Shown in pieces: positions 41,001 through 48,428 of a stretch of DNA of 64,000 nucleotides. The notes under the pieces are model-generated. The model did no database searches, was not told the DNA's origin, and saw only the letters and a list, made by a program, of their open reading frames with translations. The DNA lies in NCBI GenBank assembly GCA_964626565.1, contig CAZVFX010000003.1:1-64000 (forward strand), given 5' to 3'. The position numbers were made by a program, and so were the translations under genes. This DNA is from CAZVFX01 sp964626565 (GTDB taxonomy: Bacteria; Myxococcota_A; UBA9042; CAIXZC01). Positions within the stretch are counted from its first letter, which is position 1. Each line of letters begins with the position of its first letter.

Positions 41001-41404
41001 TGGAGAAGGGGCAGTTCAAGGCGGCAGCAAAGCTGGCTTCCAAGGCGTTGAAAGTAGAACCGGACAGTTCTCGTGCGCACTTCATCGCGGGCCTCGCCGC
41101 GGTTGGAGAGGAGGACCACAAGGCCGCAGTCAAGCACTACAAAGCAGCACTGAAGGGTAAAAAGAACGACCCTACCATTCTCTACAATCTGGGGGTAGCT
41201 TACTCCAAGTTGAACAAACTGGAAGACGCGGTCAAGACGCTGAAAGCGTGCACCAGGGCGGAACCCAAGTTCCCCGAGTGCTGGTACGGCTGGGGGCTGA
41301 TGAGTCTTGCGTTAGGCAAGGAGAAGTCCGCACGAAAGGCGGTGAAGAAGTTGAAGAAGCTGGATAAGGGGCTGGCTGATCAGTTGGAAGGACAGATCGA
41401 GTAG
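38027..41404 (+). CDS. giant secreted tetratricopeptide-repeat protein
   Basis: A protein of 1125 residues from the ATG at 38027 (GGAGG ten bases upstream; GTG and TTG codons just before are possible). Residues 1-22 form a signal peptide ending LARA-E, so the protein is periplasmic or surface-exposed. The rest is a near-continuous solenoid of TPR units (for example AxYxxGLVYxxxGxxxxAxxHYEKVIASNP), roughly thirty by length, ending in a Lys-rich helix SARKAVKKLKKLDKG. TPRs mediate protein assembly; no enzymatic domain is present. Its last 34 codons have a diverged copy about 1 kb downstream. It may be cotranscribed with thiolase, but a repeat array lies between. Confidence 0.9.
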   Translation: MLRCVMAAVLVLSFTGLARAELNPNIDPAAFEQFQEGLKRFNKGETASAMGYFRKALKLSPAFLEANYYMGASYERQGKCEAAEPYLEKVVTLDGTFVSGLFLAAKCAYDLGNTSRSESLLKQALQQQEDNAKVLFLLGKIAGEKGKKKEEVDYYRRSVREDPEFFEAYFNLGLALLEQKKTDEAADVLQQAAKVSRGRTDVLEQLAQALADAGRVDQAVYVYKQLVKANPDDVSVLFNVGSLMLEAEAPDEALPYLEKAAGLAPDRVDVLFNLGAAYQLLGEDDKAKDAFERAHSISPDDAETVYQLGQAYGKKGEREEEVRMYRKALQLEPGHSDAMYGLAFSLQMTGKNEEARELLEKVAETHPDDADVQLALGLVYEKRGQPDRAEEHLERALKIDPKLTAARYAMGLVYHRQGKSEKARQHYEKVIASNPSDPRARYGLALVQHESKQYDDAYSNYQRATEIDPDMSDAYLGMGQIHQTKGNLIKAIQLYEEALQASPDDFNTLYSIGSACLARGDRGGAEVYLGRAGKLQPENSAIQYQLGVLAARNRDFALAESKFRKVVQKEPDNINVYYDLALSLSLQDKCEEALEYFEPFLNASPTIEAQNDYSICLEKLGRKEEAAEVLEQVVLEGGDGRTLVRLGSIYVDLKQWGKAEPHLRQAASLMPEELGAQYLYGLTLVNLKRFEDALRPLENARRIDPDYQDTRRLLAAAYHETGREEKATAELEQVAGGAAGGEISERMELARRYLDQGKFEEAERQLILVLDEQPDNANALLALATILQNDGRDKESAKYLRKLVKVDRNNWRAALKLSLIEARAGNLKEADKLLSRASTAAPNEVLVWKNLAVVRLKQESWKGAAKALERALKLDPQDPELARMMAHAQKKLGNNAAAEKALEGAASADPKDPSSLVKLAELCFEKKDYLCAVKKAHKALKLKPGHARALKIKAFAYRAAGANDQALPVLNELLGKTPSDVSVLLTKADILVEKGQFKAAAKLASKALKVEPDSSRAHFIAGLAAVGEEDHKAAVKHYKAALKGKKNDPTILYNLGVAYSKLNKLEDAVKTLKACTRAEPKFPECWYGWGLMSLALGKEKSARKAVKKLKKLDKGLADQLEGQIE

Positions 41405-41493
41405 AGGCCAACCACGGACGCGCTCGGCGCCGTTCGTTACCCCGACCGGTGCCGGAGGCGAAGGGCAGGGTTGGAGCTCAGGGCCGGAATCAC

Positions 41494-41523
41494 TTGACAG
41501 CGCTGGAGGGCAGGCTGTAGCGT
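41494..41523 (+). promoter_or_regulatory. candidate promoter for the outer-membrane barrel gene
   Basis: Consensus TTGACA (41494-41499), 18-bp spacer, TAGCGT (41518-41523), about 85 bp before the ATG at 41609. The -35 is perfect and the -10 weak. Confidence 0.35.
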
Positions 41524-41608
41524 AGATGTCGGGAAGAGACTCCAGAAACCGGTTGAAAGCTCTTGAAGCCGCAGCAGTGGCTCACTTCGGACGATTGGGA
41601 GGTGTACC

Positions 41609-42313
41609 ATGACGAACCTTGTCCCGGTCCTGGCAAGCTTGACCATACTCTTTGTTTCGGCCGCGCCGGCGGAGGGTCAGTGGCGCGAGCAGCAGCGGCA
41701 AAGGGGGCAGTACGAGGGACTGGAAATCATGCTTGGCGGCGGACTCAACAAATGCATGGAAGACGGCGACGCCGATTGCGACGACATCGACCCTTCGGGG
41801 GTGCTGCTCGTGGCCCCCGGGTACCGTTTCTCGCAAACTGCCGGTTTGTACCTGGACATCGCCTACGGCTGGCTGTCCCCCGACCTGTCCGGCAAGGACA
41901 TCCCTGATGAGGTTGATGTGGATGTCTCCATGGCGACACTGACCGTCATGCCCACGTTCCGCCTGTTTGCCGCGTTGGACAAGGCCGAGCTGTACGGAGG
42001 TGCGGGAGTCGGCTACTCCTCCTTATTGACAAAAGGCGAAGAAACTTCTTCGAACGAGACAGTCAAACTCGAGGCCGAATGGAGTCACACCCTGAACATG
42101 AAGCTGACCGGCGGGGTCGCTTTCCAGGCGACCGAGAACGCCTTTGTGGGAGTCAACGTGGACTACGTATTCAACGCGAACGACAAAGGTGACATCGAGG
42201 TTTGCATAACCGTTGACGGAAACAAGGAGTGCGTCAGCCCGGATGACGAAGATGACATCGGAGACGTCGCCGATCTGGTCCAACTCACCGGTTTCATAAG
42301 GTTCCGCTTCTAG
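41609..42313 (+). CDS. outer-membrane beta-barrel protein
   Basis: A protein of 234 residues; GGAGG six bases before the ATG. The signal peptide (about 1-23, AEG-Q) is followed by alternating amphipathic strands such as FRLFAALDKAELYGGAGVGY, MKLTGGVAFQATENAFVGV and FIRFRF. The protein ends in Phe, as expected for BAM-inserted barrels. Size and pattern fit an eight-stranded OmpA/OmpX-like or PF13505-type barrel. Two Cys pairs (KCMEDGDADC, VCITVDGNKEC) lie in predicted extracellular loops rich in Asp. Ligand unknown. Confidence 0.82.
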   Translation: MTNLVPVLASLTILFVSAAPAEGQWREQQRQRGQYEGLEIMLGGGLNKCMEDGDADCDDIDPSGVLLVAPGYRFSQTAGLYLDIAYGWLSPDLSGKDIPDEVDVDVSMATLTVMPTFRLFAALDKAELYGGAGVGYSSLLTKGEETSSNETVKLEAEWSHTLNMKLTGGVAFQATENAFVGVNVDYVFNANDKGDIEVCITVDGNKECVSPDDEDDIGDVADLVQLTGFIRFRF

Positions 42314-42338
42314 CGGGATGAGCCTGCTATCCCACGCC

Positions 42339-42443
42339 ATGTCCCTGGCGCTGGGTAAGGAGAAGAACGCCCGGGGGGCGGTGAAGAAACTCAAGAAGCT
42401 TGGCCGGTGGCTGGCGAAGCAGCTGGAAGGGCAGATCGAGTAG
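42339..42443 (+). pseudogene. duplicated 3' fragment of the TPR gene
   Basis: A 34-codon frame from ATG to TAG that is 28/34 identical in protein to the last 34 residues of the TPR protein (41300-41404), including the terminal QLEGQIE and stop. Upstream sequence is unrelated, so only the end of the gene was copied. No good ribosome site is visible and it is probably not a functional gene. The intervening DNA contains the barrel gene, so the duplication is not simple tandem slippage. Confidence 0.8.
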
Positions 42444-42551
42444 AGGCTGATCCGGCGCCAATCAGGCCCCGCCCTCACGATTGGGGTACTGTTTTGGGCT
42501 GGCATTTCGCGGCCTATCTGGTAGAATTCTGCGCCGAAAGGGAGGAGGAGG

Positions 42552-43472
42552 ATGAAATACCTGGTTACCGGCGGGGCGGGATTTATCGGCTCGAGCCTGG
42601 TCCGGATGCTGGTGGCTGAGGGCCACGAGGTGGTGGTTGCGGACGACCTGTCCACGGGGAGAGAGAAGAACCTGGAAGGGATTGCCGGGGACGTGGAGTT
42701 GCGGGCCGGGAGTATCGAAGATGCCGCGTATGTCCGGCGGTGCGCCCGGGGTGTTGAAGGCATCTTCCACCTGGCTGCGGTGGCGTCGGTGCCTCGCTCC
42801 ATGGAGGAGCCGGGTTTTTGTCACGGCGTGAACGTCACCGGCGCGGCCAACGTGCTGGAGGCGGCGAGGCTGGAGGGTGTAGCCCGGGTAGTGCTGTCGT
42901 CGTCCGCAGCAGTCTACGGCGACTCGGACAACTTCCCACTTACTGAAGAAGAGCCGTGCAAGCCGATCTCCCCGTACGGCCAGCACAAATTGACCTGCGA
43001 GCAGTATGGTGCTCTCTACACCCGCCTGGGTTGGACCGAGGCCGTGGCCCTGCGGTATTTTAACGTGTTCGGGCCGAGGCAGTCACCGGAAGGCGGCGCC
43101 GCCATCCCCAATTTCGTGTCGTCTATACTGAGGGGTAAACAACCGCGGATTACCGGCGACGGCACTCAGAGCCGGGACTTTTTGTTTGTGGATGACATAG
43201 CCAGGGCCAACATCCTGGCCATGACCTCGGAAGGGGGCGCAGGGAAAAGTCTAAACACTTGCTCCGGCAAGGGCACGAGTCTCCTGACGCTGATGGAGGC
43301 GCTGGCCCGGGCCTCGGGCCGTCCCGTGGAGCCGGAGTTTCTACCCGCTCGCCCGGGGGATATTTTGCACTCCTACGGTGCCGGAGACCGGGCCCGGGAA
43401 ACCATGGGATTCACCCCGGTCACGCCCCTCGATGAGGCGTTGGAGCAGACTATGGCATGGTACGCCGGCTAA
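42552..43472 (+). CDS. NAD-dependent epimerase/dehydratase (extended SDR, UDP-glucose 4-epimerase-like)
   Basis: A protein of 306 residues preceded by GGAGGAGG. N-terminal Rossmann motif GGAGFIG (7-13), active-site SSSAAVYG followed by YGQHK (YxxxK), and the substrate-side RYFNVFGPRQ are typical of extended SDRs acting on UDP-sugars (GalE/WbpP type). It probably supplies a sugar nucleotide for surface polysaccharide. It lies 36 bp before gltX on the same strand and could be cotranscribed. Exact substrate cannot be told from sequence. Confidence 0.9.
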   Translation: MKYLVTGGAGFIGSSLVRMLVAEGHEVVVADDLSTGREKNLEGIAGDVELRAGSIEDAAYVRRCARGVEGIFHLAAVASVPRSMEEPGFCHGVNVTGAANVLEAARLEGVARVVLSSSAAVYGDSDNFPLTEEEPCKPISPYGQHKLTCEQYGALYTRLGWTEAVALRYFNVFGPRQSPEGGAAIPNFVSSILRGKQPRITGDGTQSRDFLFVDDIARANILAMTSEGGAGKSLNTCSGKGTSLLTLMEALARASGRPVEPEFLPARPGDILHSYGAGDRARETMGFTPVTPLDEALEQTMAWYAG

Positions 43473-43508
43473 GCGTATCCACTAACCAGCAACCTGAACG
43501 GAGAAGAT

Positions 43509-44963
43509 ATGACCGTAAAGACCAGAATCGCGCCCAGCCCCACCGGCGACCCACATGTGGGGACCGGGTACATTGCTTTGTTCAACTACTGCTTCGCGAA
43601 GCAGGCGGGTGGAAAATTCGTCCTGCGGGTGGAGGATACCGACCAGACCCGGTCCGCGCCCGAGTACGAGCAAGCGATTATGGATGCGCTGAAATGGCTC
43701 GGGGTGCAGTGGGATGAGGGCCCCGACGTGGGTGGCCCGTGTGGTCCCTACCGGCAGTCTGAGCGCAAGGAGATTTACGACCAACACGTGCAGATGCTGC
43801 TGGACAACGGCTCGGCGTACCGGTGCTTCTGCACGCCGGAGCGACTGAAGCAGATGCGCGAGGAGCGCATGGGCAAGGAGCATGTCACGGGATACGACGG
43901 ATTGTGCAAAGGGCTCTCCAACGATGACGTAGACGCGAAGCTCCAGAACGGCCTCCCATTCGTGGTGAGGTTAGAGATGCCGAAGGAAGGGGATTCGATC
44001 ATCTCGGACCGGTTGCGGGGGGAGATCTCCTATCCCAACTACCAGCAGGACGACCAGGTTTTGCTCAAGTCGGACGGGTATCCCACCTACCATCTGGCCA
44101 ACGTGGTTGATGATCATTTGATGGGGATCACCCACGTGATTCGGGCGGAGGAATGGATCCCGTCGACGCCCAAGCACCAGCGCCTGTACGAGGCGTTCGG
44201 CTGGGAGGCGCCGGAGTTCATCCACATGCCACTGCTGCGCAATAAAGACAAGAGCAAGATCTCGAAGCGGAAGAACCCGACGTCGATCATGTACTACAAG
44301 AAGATCGGGATCCTGCCCGAGGCTATGCTGAATTTCATGGGGCTCATGAGCTATTCGGCCAAGGAGGACGAGGAAAAATTCTCACTCGCGGAGATGCTTG
44401 AGACCTTTGATATCAGCAAGGTCAAATTGGGCGGCCCGGTGTTCGATCTGGAGAAGCTGAACTGGTTGAACGGGCTTTATATCCGGGAGATGGGTCTCGA
44501 AGTGCTCACCGACACCATCCTCGAACGCTGTTTCTCCCGGGAGTACATTCGCGAAATCGCACCGTTGATCCAGGAGCGGATCGACAAGTTTAACGAGTTC
44601 ATTCCCAAGTCGGGCTTCTTCTTCGACGGGGCCATGGAGTATGATTCGGCTCTGCTTGTCGGCAAGAAGATGACCGCTGCGGACATGGTGCCCATTTTCA
44701 ACGAGCTAATCGAGGATTTGGATAGGCTTATCGTCTGGAGCACGGAAAACATCGAGCAGGTTCTGAGGGAATTCGGCGAGCGCAACGAGTTGAAGGCCCG
44801 AGCCTACTTCATGCCCGTGAGAATCGCCATCACCGGCCGCAAAGCCTCCCCGCCCCTTTTCGAGACCATGGAGGTTATCGGCAAGCCGCTGTGCCAGCAG
44901 CGCATGCGCGAAGCGCTGACGCGGTTGAAGGTTTTGAAGAAGCAAGAAAGCAAGAAAAAGTAA
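43509..44963 (+). CDS. gltX: glutamyl-tRNA synthetase
   Basis: A protein of 484 residues charging tRNA-Glu in the cytoplasm. Class I signatures: HIGH-type PSPTGDPHVGTGYIAL (9-24), the VEDTDQTRS segment and the KMSKS-type KISKRKNP. The C-terminal anticodon-binding helical domain is present and full length. No zinc-binding Cys cluster of the SWIM type is obvious. GAGAAG lies just upstream of the ATG. The gene ends convergent to the M28 peptidase, with a short hairpin plus T-run between. Confidence 0.95.
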   Translation: MTVKTRIAPSPTGDPHVGTGYIALFNYCFAKQAGGKFVLRVEDTDQTRSAPEYEQAIMDALKWLGVQWDEGPDVGGPCGPYRQSERKEIYDQHVQMLLDNGSAYRCFCTPERLKQMREERMGKEHVTGYDGLCKGLSNDDVDAKLQNGLPFVVRLEMPKEGDSIISDRLRGEISYPNYQQDDQVLLKSDGYPTYHLANVVDDHLMGITHVIRAEEWIPSTPKHQRLYEAFGWEAPEFIHMPLLRNKDKSKISKRKNPTSIMYYKKIGILPEAMLNFMGLMSYSAKEDEEKFSLAEMLETFDISKVKLGGPVFDLEKLNWLNGLYIREMGLEVLTDTILERCFSREYIREIAPLIQERIDKFNEFIPKSGFFFDGAMEYDSALLVGKKMTAADMVPIFNELIEDLDRLIVWSTENIEQVLREFGERNELKARAYFMPVRIAITGRKASPPLFETMEVIGKPLCQQRMREALTRLKVLKKQESKKK

Positions 44964-44971
44964 CATATGAA

Positions 44972-44995
44972 AGGGTCTGACCCCCCGTTTTTCTC
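44972..44995 (+). terminator. weak terminator-like hairpin after gltX
   Basis: GGGTC-TGA-CCC with extra C residues followed by TTTTT, located between the convergent gltX and M28 genes. The stem is short, so terminator function is uncertain. Confidence 0.35.
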
Positions 44996-45012
44996 GACGA
45001 GAGCGTCGGCGG

Positions 45013-46047
45013 TTATTCGTTGGCCAGGGAGGTGACGACGTGGGCGATGCCGGTGGTAACCCGGGCCATGCGATGGTAGTCGAGGCGGTCGGGGGTGTCG
45101 GTGGGTTCGTGGTAGTGTTCGTTGCGGAAGAACGCGGTGTCGGTGACCATGATGCCGGGGTAGCCGGCTTGCCAGAACGACCAGTGGTCGGAGAAATCCA
45201 CGCCGCTTATGAACGCGGGGCCCACCAGGCCTTCGGACGGGAAGTTGGTGGTTTCACGGAACAAACCGATGGCTTTTCGGACCAGGCCGCCTGAGTCGAA
45301 GTCTCCGACGAACGCGATGAAGTCGCCGGTCTCCGGATAGGCGAATTGTAAGGGGGGAGGGTATTGCTGCACCCCGGTTTCTTCGGTGTAGAAACCGAGC
45401 ATTTCCAACGCGAGCATTGCGACGACGTTCTCTTTGCGCTCCGCGCAACGCTTCGCGTAGGTCAGGCTGCCCATGGATTCGTTGCGGAAATGCGGGGGCT
45501 CCTCGTTCACGAAGGCGACCAGGCGGACGGTGCGCTTGAACTTGACCCCCTTGAACAAGCGGGCCAGTTCCAGCACGGCCGCGGTACCGCTGGCATTATC
45601 GTCCGCGCCGGGGGTGCCCCAGGCCGAGTCGTAGTGAGCGCCGACAACGATGATCTCCTCGGCCAGCGTTCGTCCGGGCAGCTCCACCTCGATGTTGGAG
45701 ACGTCGGCCCCGTCCACCTCGTAGGTGTGGCGCACAGGCGTAAGGCCGTGGACGGCGAAAGTGGACTCGATGTATCGTGCGGCCGCCTCCAACTGCTCCG
45801 GCTTTTCCATATTGCGCTCGCCGATTTCGCCGGCCAGCTTGACCACGTGGTTCTCGAGATCCCGGGCAAGGGATACTTCTTTGGCGGTTGGCGGCGGCAG
45901 CGCATCCTCGAACGAGGACCCGGGCATATACGAAAACCACCAGGCCGCGGCCAGGGGGATGCAGAGTAGCGCGAGCATCACAATCGCAAGGCGCAGGCCG
46001 GCCCGCTTCCATCCTCGCCGGCCCTTTGGTAACAGAGCTATTCTCAT
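45013..46047 (-). CDS. membrane-anchored M28-family zinc aminopeptidase
   Basis: A protein of 344 residues from the ATG at 46047, supported by GAGGGA upstream; the open frame extends 47 codons further but through the toxin-antitoxin promoter region. One N-terminal transmembrane helix (about 17-42), then an extracytoplasmic M28 domain. Zinc ligands and catalysis: GAHYDS, ADDNASG, NEEPP and the late HYHEPTDTPD. These match the conserved H, D, E, E and H set. It should remove N-terminal residues from peptides at the cell surface. It is divergent from the toxin-antitoxin pair. Confidence 0.9.
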   Translation of the reverse strand: MRIALLPKGRRGWKRAGLRLAIVMLALLCIPLAAAWWFSYMPGSSFEDALPPPTAKEVSLARDLENHVVKLAGEIGERNMEKPEQLEAAARYIESTFAVHGLTPVRHTYEVDGADVSNIEVELPGRTLAEEIIVVGAHYDSAWGTPGADDNASGTAAVLELARLFKGVKFKRTVRLVAFVNEEPPHFRNESMGSLTYAKRCAERKENVVAMLALEMLGFYTEETGVQQYPPPLQFAYPETGDFIAFVGDFDSGGLVRKAIGLFRETTNFPSEGLVGPAFISGVDFSDHWSFWQAGYPGIMVTDTAFFRNEHYHEPTDTPDRLDYHRMARVTTGIAHVVTSLANE

Positions 46048-46160
46048 GGATTCCCTCTCTGTGAGGAGACTATCCCATGTTGGAGCGTCAATCAACCAGG
46101 GACAACGGGCCCAATTGCAATCACGGTGGAAGTGGGTGCCTCCATTCGCGGCGAATACCG

Positions 46161-46208
46161 TTGCAATGACACACCTCTTGCCATACAATCATGGCAGGAG
46201 GTGTGTCA
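46161..46208 (+). promoter_or_regulatory. toxin-antitoxin promoter with 18-bp inverted-repeat operator
   Basis: TTGCAA (46161-46166), 17-bp spacer, TACAAT (46184-46189). An inverted repeat with 18-bp arms (46167-46184 and 46191-46208, one mismatch, 6-bp spacer) covers the spacer, -10 and the ribosome binding site up to the A of the antitoxin ATG. This is the expected layout for autorepression by a ribbon-helix-helix antitoxin or toxin-antitoxin complex. Confidence 0.8.
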
Positions 46209-46480
46209 TGGCCGAACGTGCGCTCAGGAATTTCCACCTGCCGTTGCCGGAAGTCTTGTACGAGGAACTGAAGGCGGAGGCGACGAGGCAGAGGAAGCCT
46301 GCCACGGTGGTGGCTCGAACGGCACTCGAAGAGTGGTTCCGGCAGCGGAAGAAGGAACAATTGCACCGGCAAATTGCCGAGTACGCGGCGAAGAACGCGG
46401 CGAAGTCGGTGGACTTGGACGAAGACCTCGAGGCTGCGTCCGTCGAGTCCCTCACCGATGAACCGGGGATGGACGAATGA
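46208..46480 (+). CDS. ribbon-helix-helix antitoxin
   Basis: A protein of 90 residues with an excellent AGGAGG site before the ATG at 46208; the open frame continues upstream but that part is not coding. The N-terminus RNFHLPLPEVLYEELKAEA and following helices fit a ribbon-helix-helix DNA-binding domain. The C-terminus is acidic (DLDEDLEAAS, DEPGMDE), suited to wrap the basic toxin. It overlaps the MazF-type gene by four bases (ATGA). Expected role: neutralise the toxin and repress its own promoter through the palindrome at 46167-46208. Confidence 0.85.
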   Translation: MAERALRNFHLPLPEVLYEELKAEATRQRKPATVVARTALEEWFRQRKKEQLHRQIAEYAAKNAAKSVDLDEDLEAASVESLTDEPGMDE

Positions 46481-46824
46481 GGCGGGGAGAGGTGTACTGG
46501 GCTCTGTTGAAACCCAGGTCGGGAGCCGAGCAGGCTGGCCGCCGCCCGGTGATCGTGGTCTCCCATGACGGCTTCAACGAGACCCCGGCCTGGCGATCGG
46601 TAGTCGTGGTTCCGGTTTCGGCGTCCGCGGCGCAAGCGGCCCGAGGGCCGACCGCAGTGCCTCTGCCCGCCGGGGCCGGGGGCCTGAAGAAGGCGAGTGT
46701 GGCGGTGTGCCACCAGATAACCACCCTGGACCGGGGCAAACTAGCTGCCCGGCTGGGGACCCTCGACGAAGGCCAGATGGCAGAGGTAGCCGGCGGCATC
46801 CTGGCCGCGCTTGATCTCATTTGA
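46477..46824 (+). CDS. mazF: MazF/PemK-family endoribonuclease toxin
   Basis: A protein of 115 residues. The family's RGEVYW start, the G-EQ-GRRPVIVVS strand-loop (16-29) and VVVVPVSAS are all present, and the size is typical. MazF toxins cut mRNA at short sequence motifs when the antitoxin is degraded. It is translationally coupled to the RHH antitoxin. The pairing of MazF with an RHH partner is common. Cleavage specificity cannot be predicted. Confidence 0.9.
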   Translation: MRRGEVYWALLKPRSGAEQAGRRPVIVVSHDGFNETPAWRSVVVVPVSASAAQAARGPTAVPLPAGAGGLKKASVAVCHQITTLDRGKLAARLGTLDEGQMAEVAGGILAALDLI

Positions 46825-46868
46825 CTCGGCGACTCTAGAATTACCTTAATAGGTCGGGTATACTTCTC

Positions 46869-46885
46869 GCACACCGATGGTGTGC
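46869..46885. promoter_or_regulatory. inverted repeat upstream of the Cys-rich lipoprotein gene
   Basis: GCACACC-GAT-GGTGTGC, a perfect 7-bp inverted repeat immediately before the possible start codons of the 46902 gene and just after a TATACT hexamer (46859-46864). It could be an operator or a 5'-leader hairpin; no convincing -35 accompanies the TATACT. Confidence 0.4.
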
Positions 46886-46901
46886 CATGGGGGAAATGAC
46901 G

Positions 46902-48230
46902 ATGCGCGCGAATCAACTGGTCATAGTGTTGCTGGCCGCTGCTTTCCTATGCTCCTGCGGAGGGGCTGGGCGAAGTTTGTGGGGCGAGGGAGATGCGAAG
47001 AACCCTCCCGCGGTGGACCTGGTGGGAGAGGAAGAGACGATAACCGCCGAAGACGGAGCCTGCCTCCCCTCTTGCGAGAACAAGGAGTGCGGAGACGACG
47101 GCTGTGGCGGGCAGTGTGGCGTTTGCGTCATCTGCGGAGAAGAAGAGCCGGACATGTGCGCCCCGGACGGCATCTGCCCGACTGCATTCTGCTGTCCCGA
47201 CTGCACTGACAAGCAGTGCGGGGACGACGGCTGCGGCGGCGCTTGCGGGGTTTGCGGGCCACCGGCCAGTTGCATCGAGAACCACTGCATCTGCGAGCCG
47301 GATTGTGCGGGGAAGCAGTGCGGGTCGGACAACTGCGGTGGCGAGTGTGGGCAATGCCTGCCCGAACAAGAGTGCACCTTCGACGGCTTCTGCGAGTGGG
47401 TCGGGATCCCCTGCGATTTCGGCGCGTGCGGCGACTGGGGCGATTCGTACTGCGGCGAGTGCCCGTGCCCTGACTGCGACCCGGATCTGACCGAGTGCAT
47501 CAACGGCTACTGCGAGCCGGGGGTCGGCCCGAATCAGATGGACTGTGGCGGGATTTTCGATTGCATGGGCGAGTGCTCCCAAAGCGACCCCGGGTGCCAG
47601 CAGCAGTGCATCTCCGAGGCGCCGCCGGGAGCGCAAACGCGTTACCTGGACGTAGTAGAATGCCTGGACAAGGTCGGCTACTACGACTGCTACTACCTCC
47701 CCGAGGACGAGCAGGACCAGTGCTATTGGGAGACCAGCGACCAATGCCAGGACCAGATTGTGCAGTGCTGGCACGGCGACCTTACATGCCTCGAAATGTA
47801 CCTGTGCACCATCGAGTGTGAAGACTGGGACTACGGCTGCCAGAACGACTGCATGGGGGAAGGAAACGTGGACGCCCAGTACCTGTGGGACGACCTCATC
47901 GACTGCCTGGGTGAATCGGGATACTGGGAGTGTGCGGAGTGGGACCAGCAGTGTTACGAGGACACCTGGGAGCCGTGCCAGGCGACGTTCCAGGAGTGCA
48001 CTCACGGGGACAATACGTGCCTGGAGGTGCTGGATTGCATCGAGGGATGCGGCGACGACTACTGCTGGTACGAGTGCTATTTTAACGGCGACATATACGC
48101 GCAAGAGGCGTATTCGGAGTTTCTCACCTGCTACTACATGGTGTGCGGTGAGGGAGGCAACCCGGCCTGTTTTGAGAAGGCGATCGAGGGACTTTGTGCT
48201 GAAGAATACATGATCTGCTCAGCGCCCTGA
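46902..48230 (+). CDS. lipoprotein with CGxDGCGG repeats and Cys-rich repeats of about 85 residues
   Basis: About 442 residues; ATGs at 46887, 46896 and 46902 are possible, and 46902 has GGGGGA at best spacing. Lipobox around LCSC (C17 or C19). Residues about 45-175 have CGDDGCGGxCGxC repeats like those in the genes at 22946, 60733 and 61867. The C-terminal 260 residues hold three divergent repeats of about 85 residues. Each has a CxxxCxxxxxxCxxxC start, an aliphatic/aromatic middle (LxxxVECLxxxGYxxC) and a GDxTCLExxxC end. They are rich in Trp, Tyr and acidic residues and probably form disulfide-linked helices. I do not recognise this repeat as a known family. Confidence 0.82.
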   Translation: MRANQLVIVLLAAAFLCSCGGAGRSLWGEGDAKNPPAVDLVGEEETITAEDGACLPSCENKECGDDGCGGQCGVCVICGEEEPDMCAPDGICPTAFCCPDCTDKQCGDDGCGGACGVCGPPASCIENHCICEPDCAGKQCGSDNCGGECGQCLPEQECTFDGFCEWVGIPCDFGACGDWGDSYCGECPCPDCDPDLTECINGYCEPGVGPNQMDCGGIFDCMGECSQSDPGCQQQCISEAPPGAQTRYLDVVECLDKVGYYDCYYLPEDEQDQCYWETSDQCQDQIVQCWHGDLTCLEMYLCTIECEDWDYGCQNDCMGEGNVDAQYLWDDLIDCLGESGYWECAEWDQQCYEDTWEPCQATFQECTHGDNTCLEVLDCIEGCGDDYCWYECYFNGDIYAQEAYSEFLTCYYMVCGEGGNPACFEKAIEGLCAEEYMICSAP

Positions 48231-48267
48231 CCCCGGTCGTAGGCCCGAGTATTATCGAGCGCTGCTG

Positions 48268-48360
48268 AACCATGTGGGGGTCCTTCCATCTCCTCCAGTG
48301 AGACATTGCCAACTGCGAAAGTGGGTGCGTCGGGGCTGTCAGGATGACAGTTCGGATGGG
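48268..48360 (+). repeat. dispersed intergenic repeat, copy B
   Basis: Matches 3183-3290 in ungapped blocks, including CCTTCCATCTCCTC and TGTCAGGATGACA. It lies between the two lipoprotein genes at 46902 and 48429, on the strand that is sense for its neighbours, the reverse of copy A. Confidence 0.75.
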
Positions 48361-48428
48361 TGATGATCTGACTGTACAACCACCCCCTTGATCGCATAGA
48401 ATCTTCTCCGTAGAAATCGGAGGCACAC

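Noticed and set aside
45725..46207. N-terminal extension of the antitoxin frame
   Set aside because: It runs antisense to the M28 peptidase and through the promoter/operator palindrome; the ATG at 46208 has an AGGAGG site.
46947..48104. Minus-strand open frame (385 codons) opposite the Cys-rich lipoprotein
   Set aside because: Val/Ala-rich antisense artefact of Asp/Cys codons, without ribosome site.
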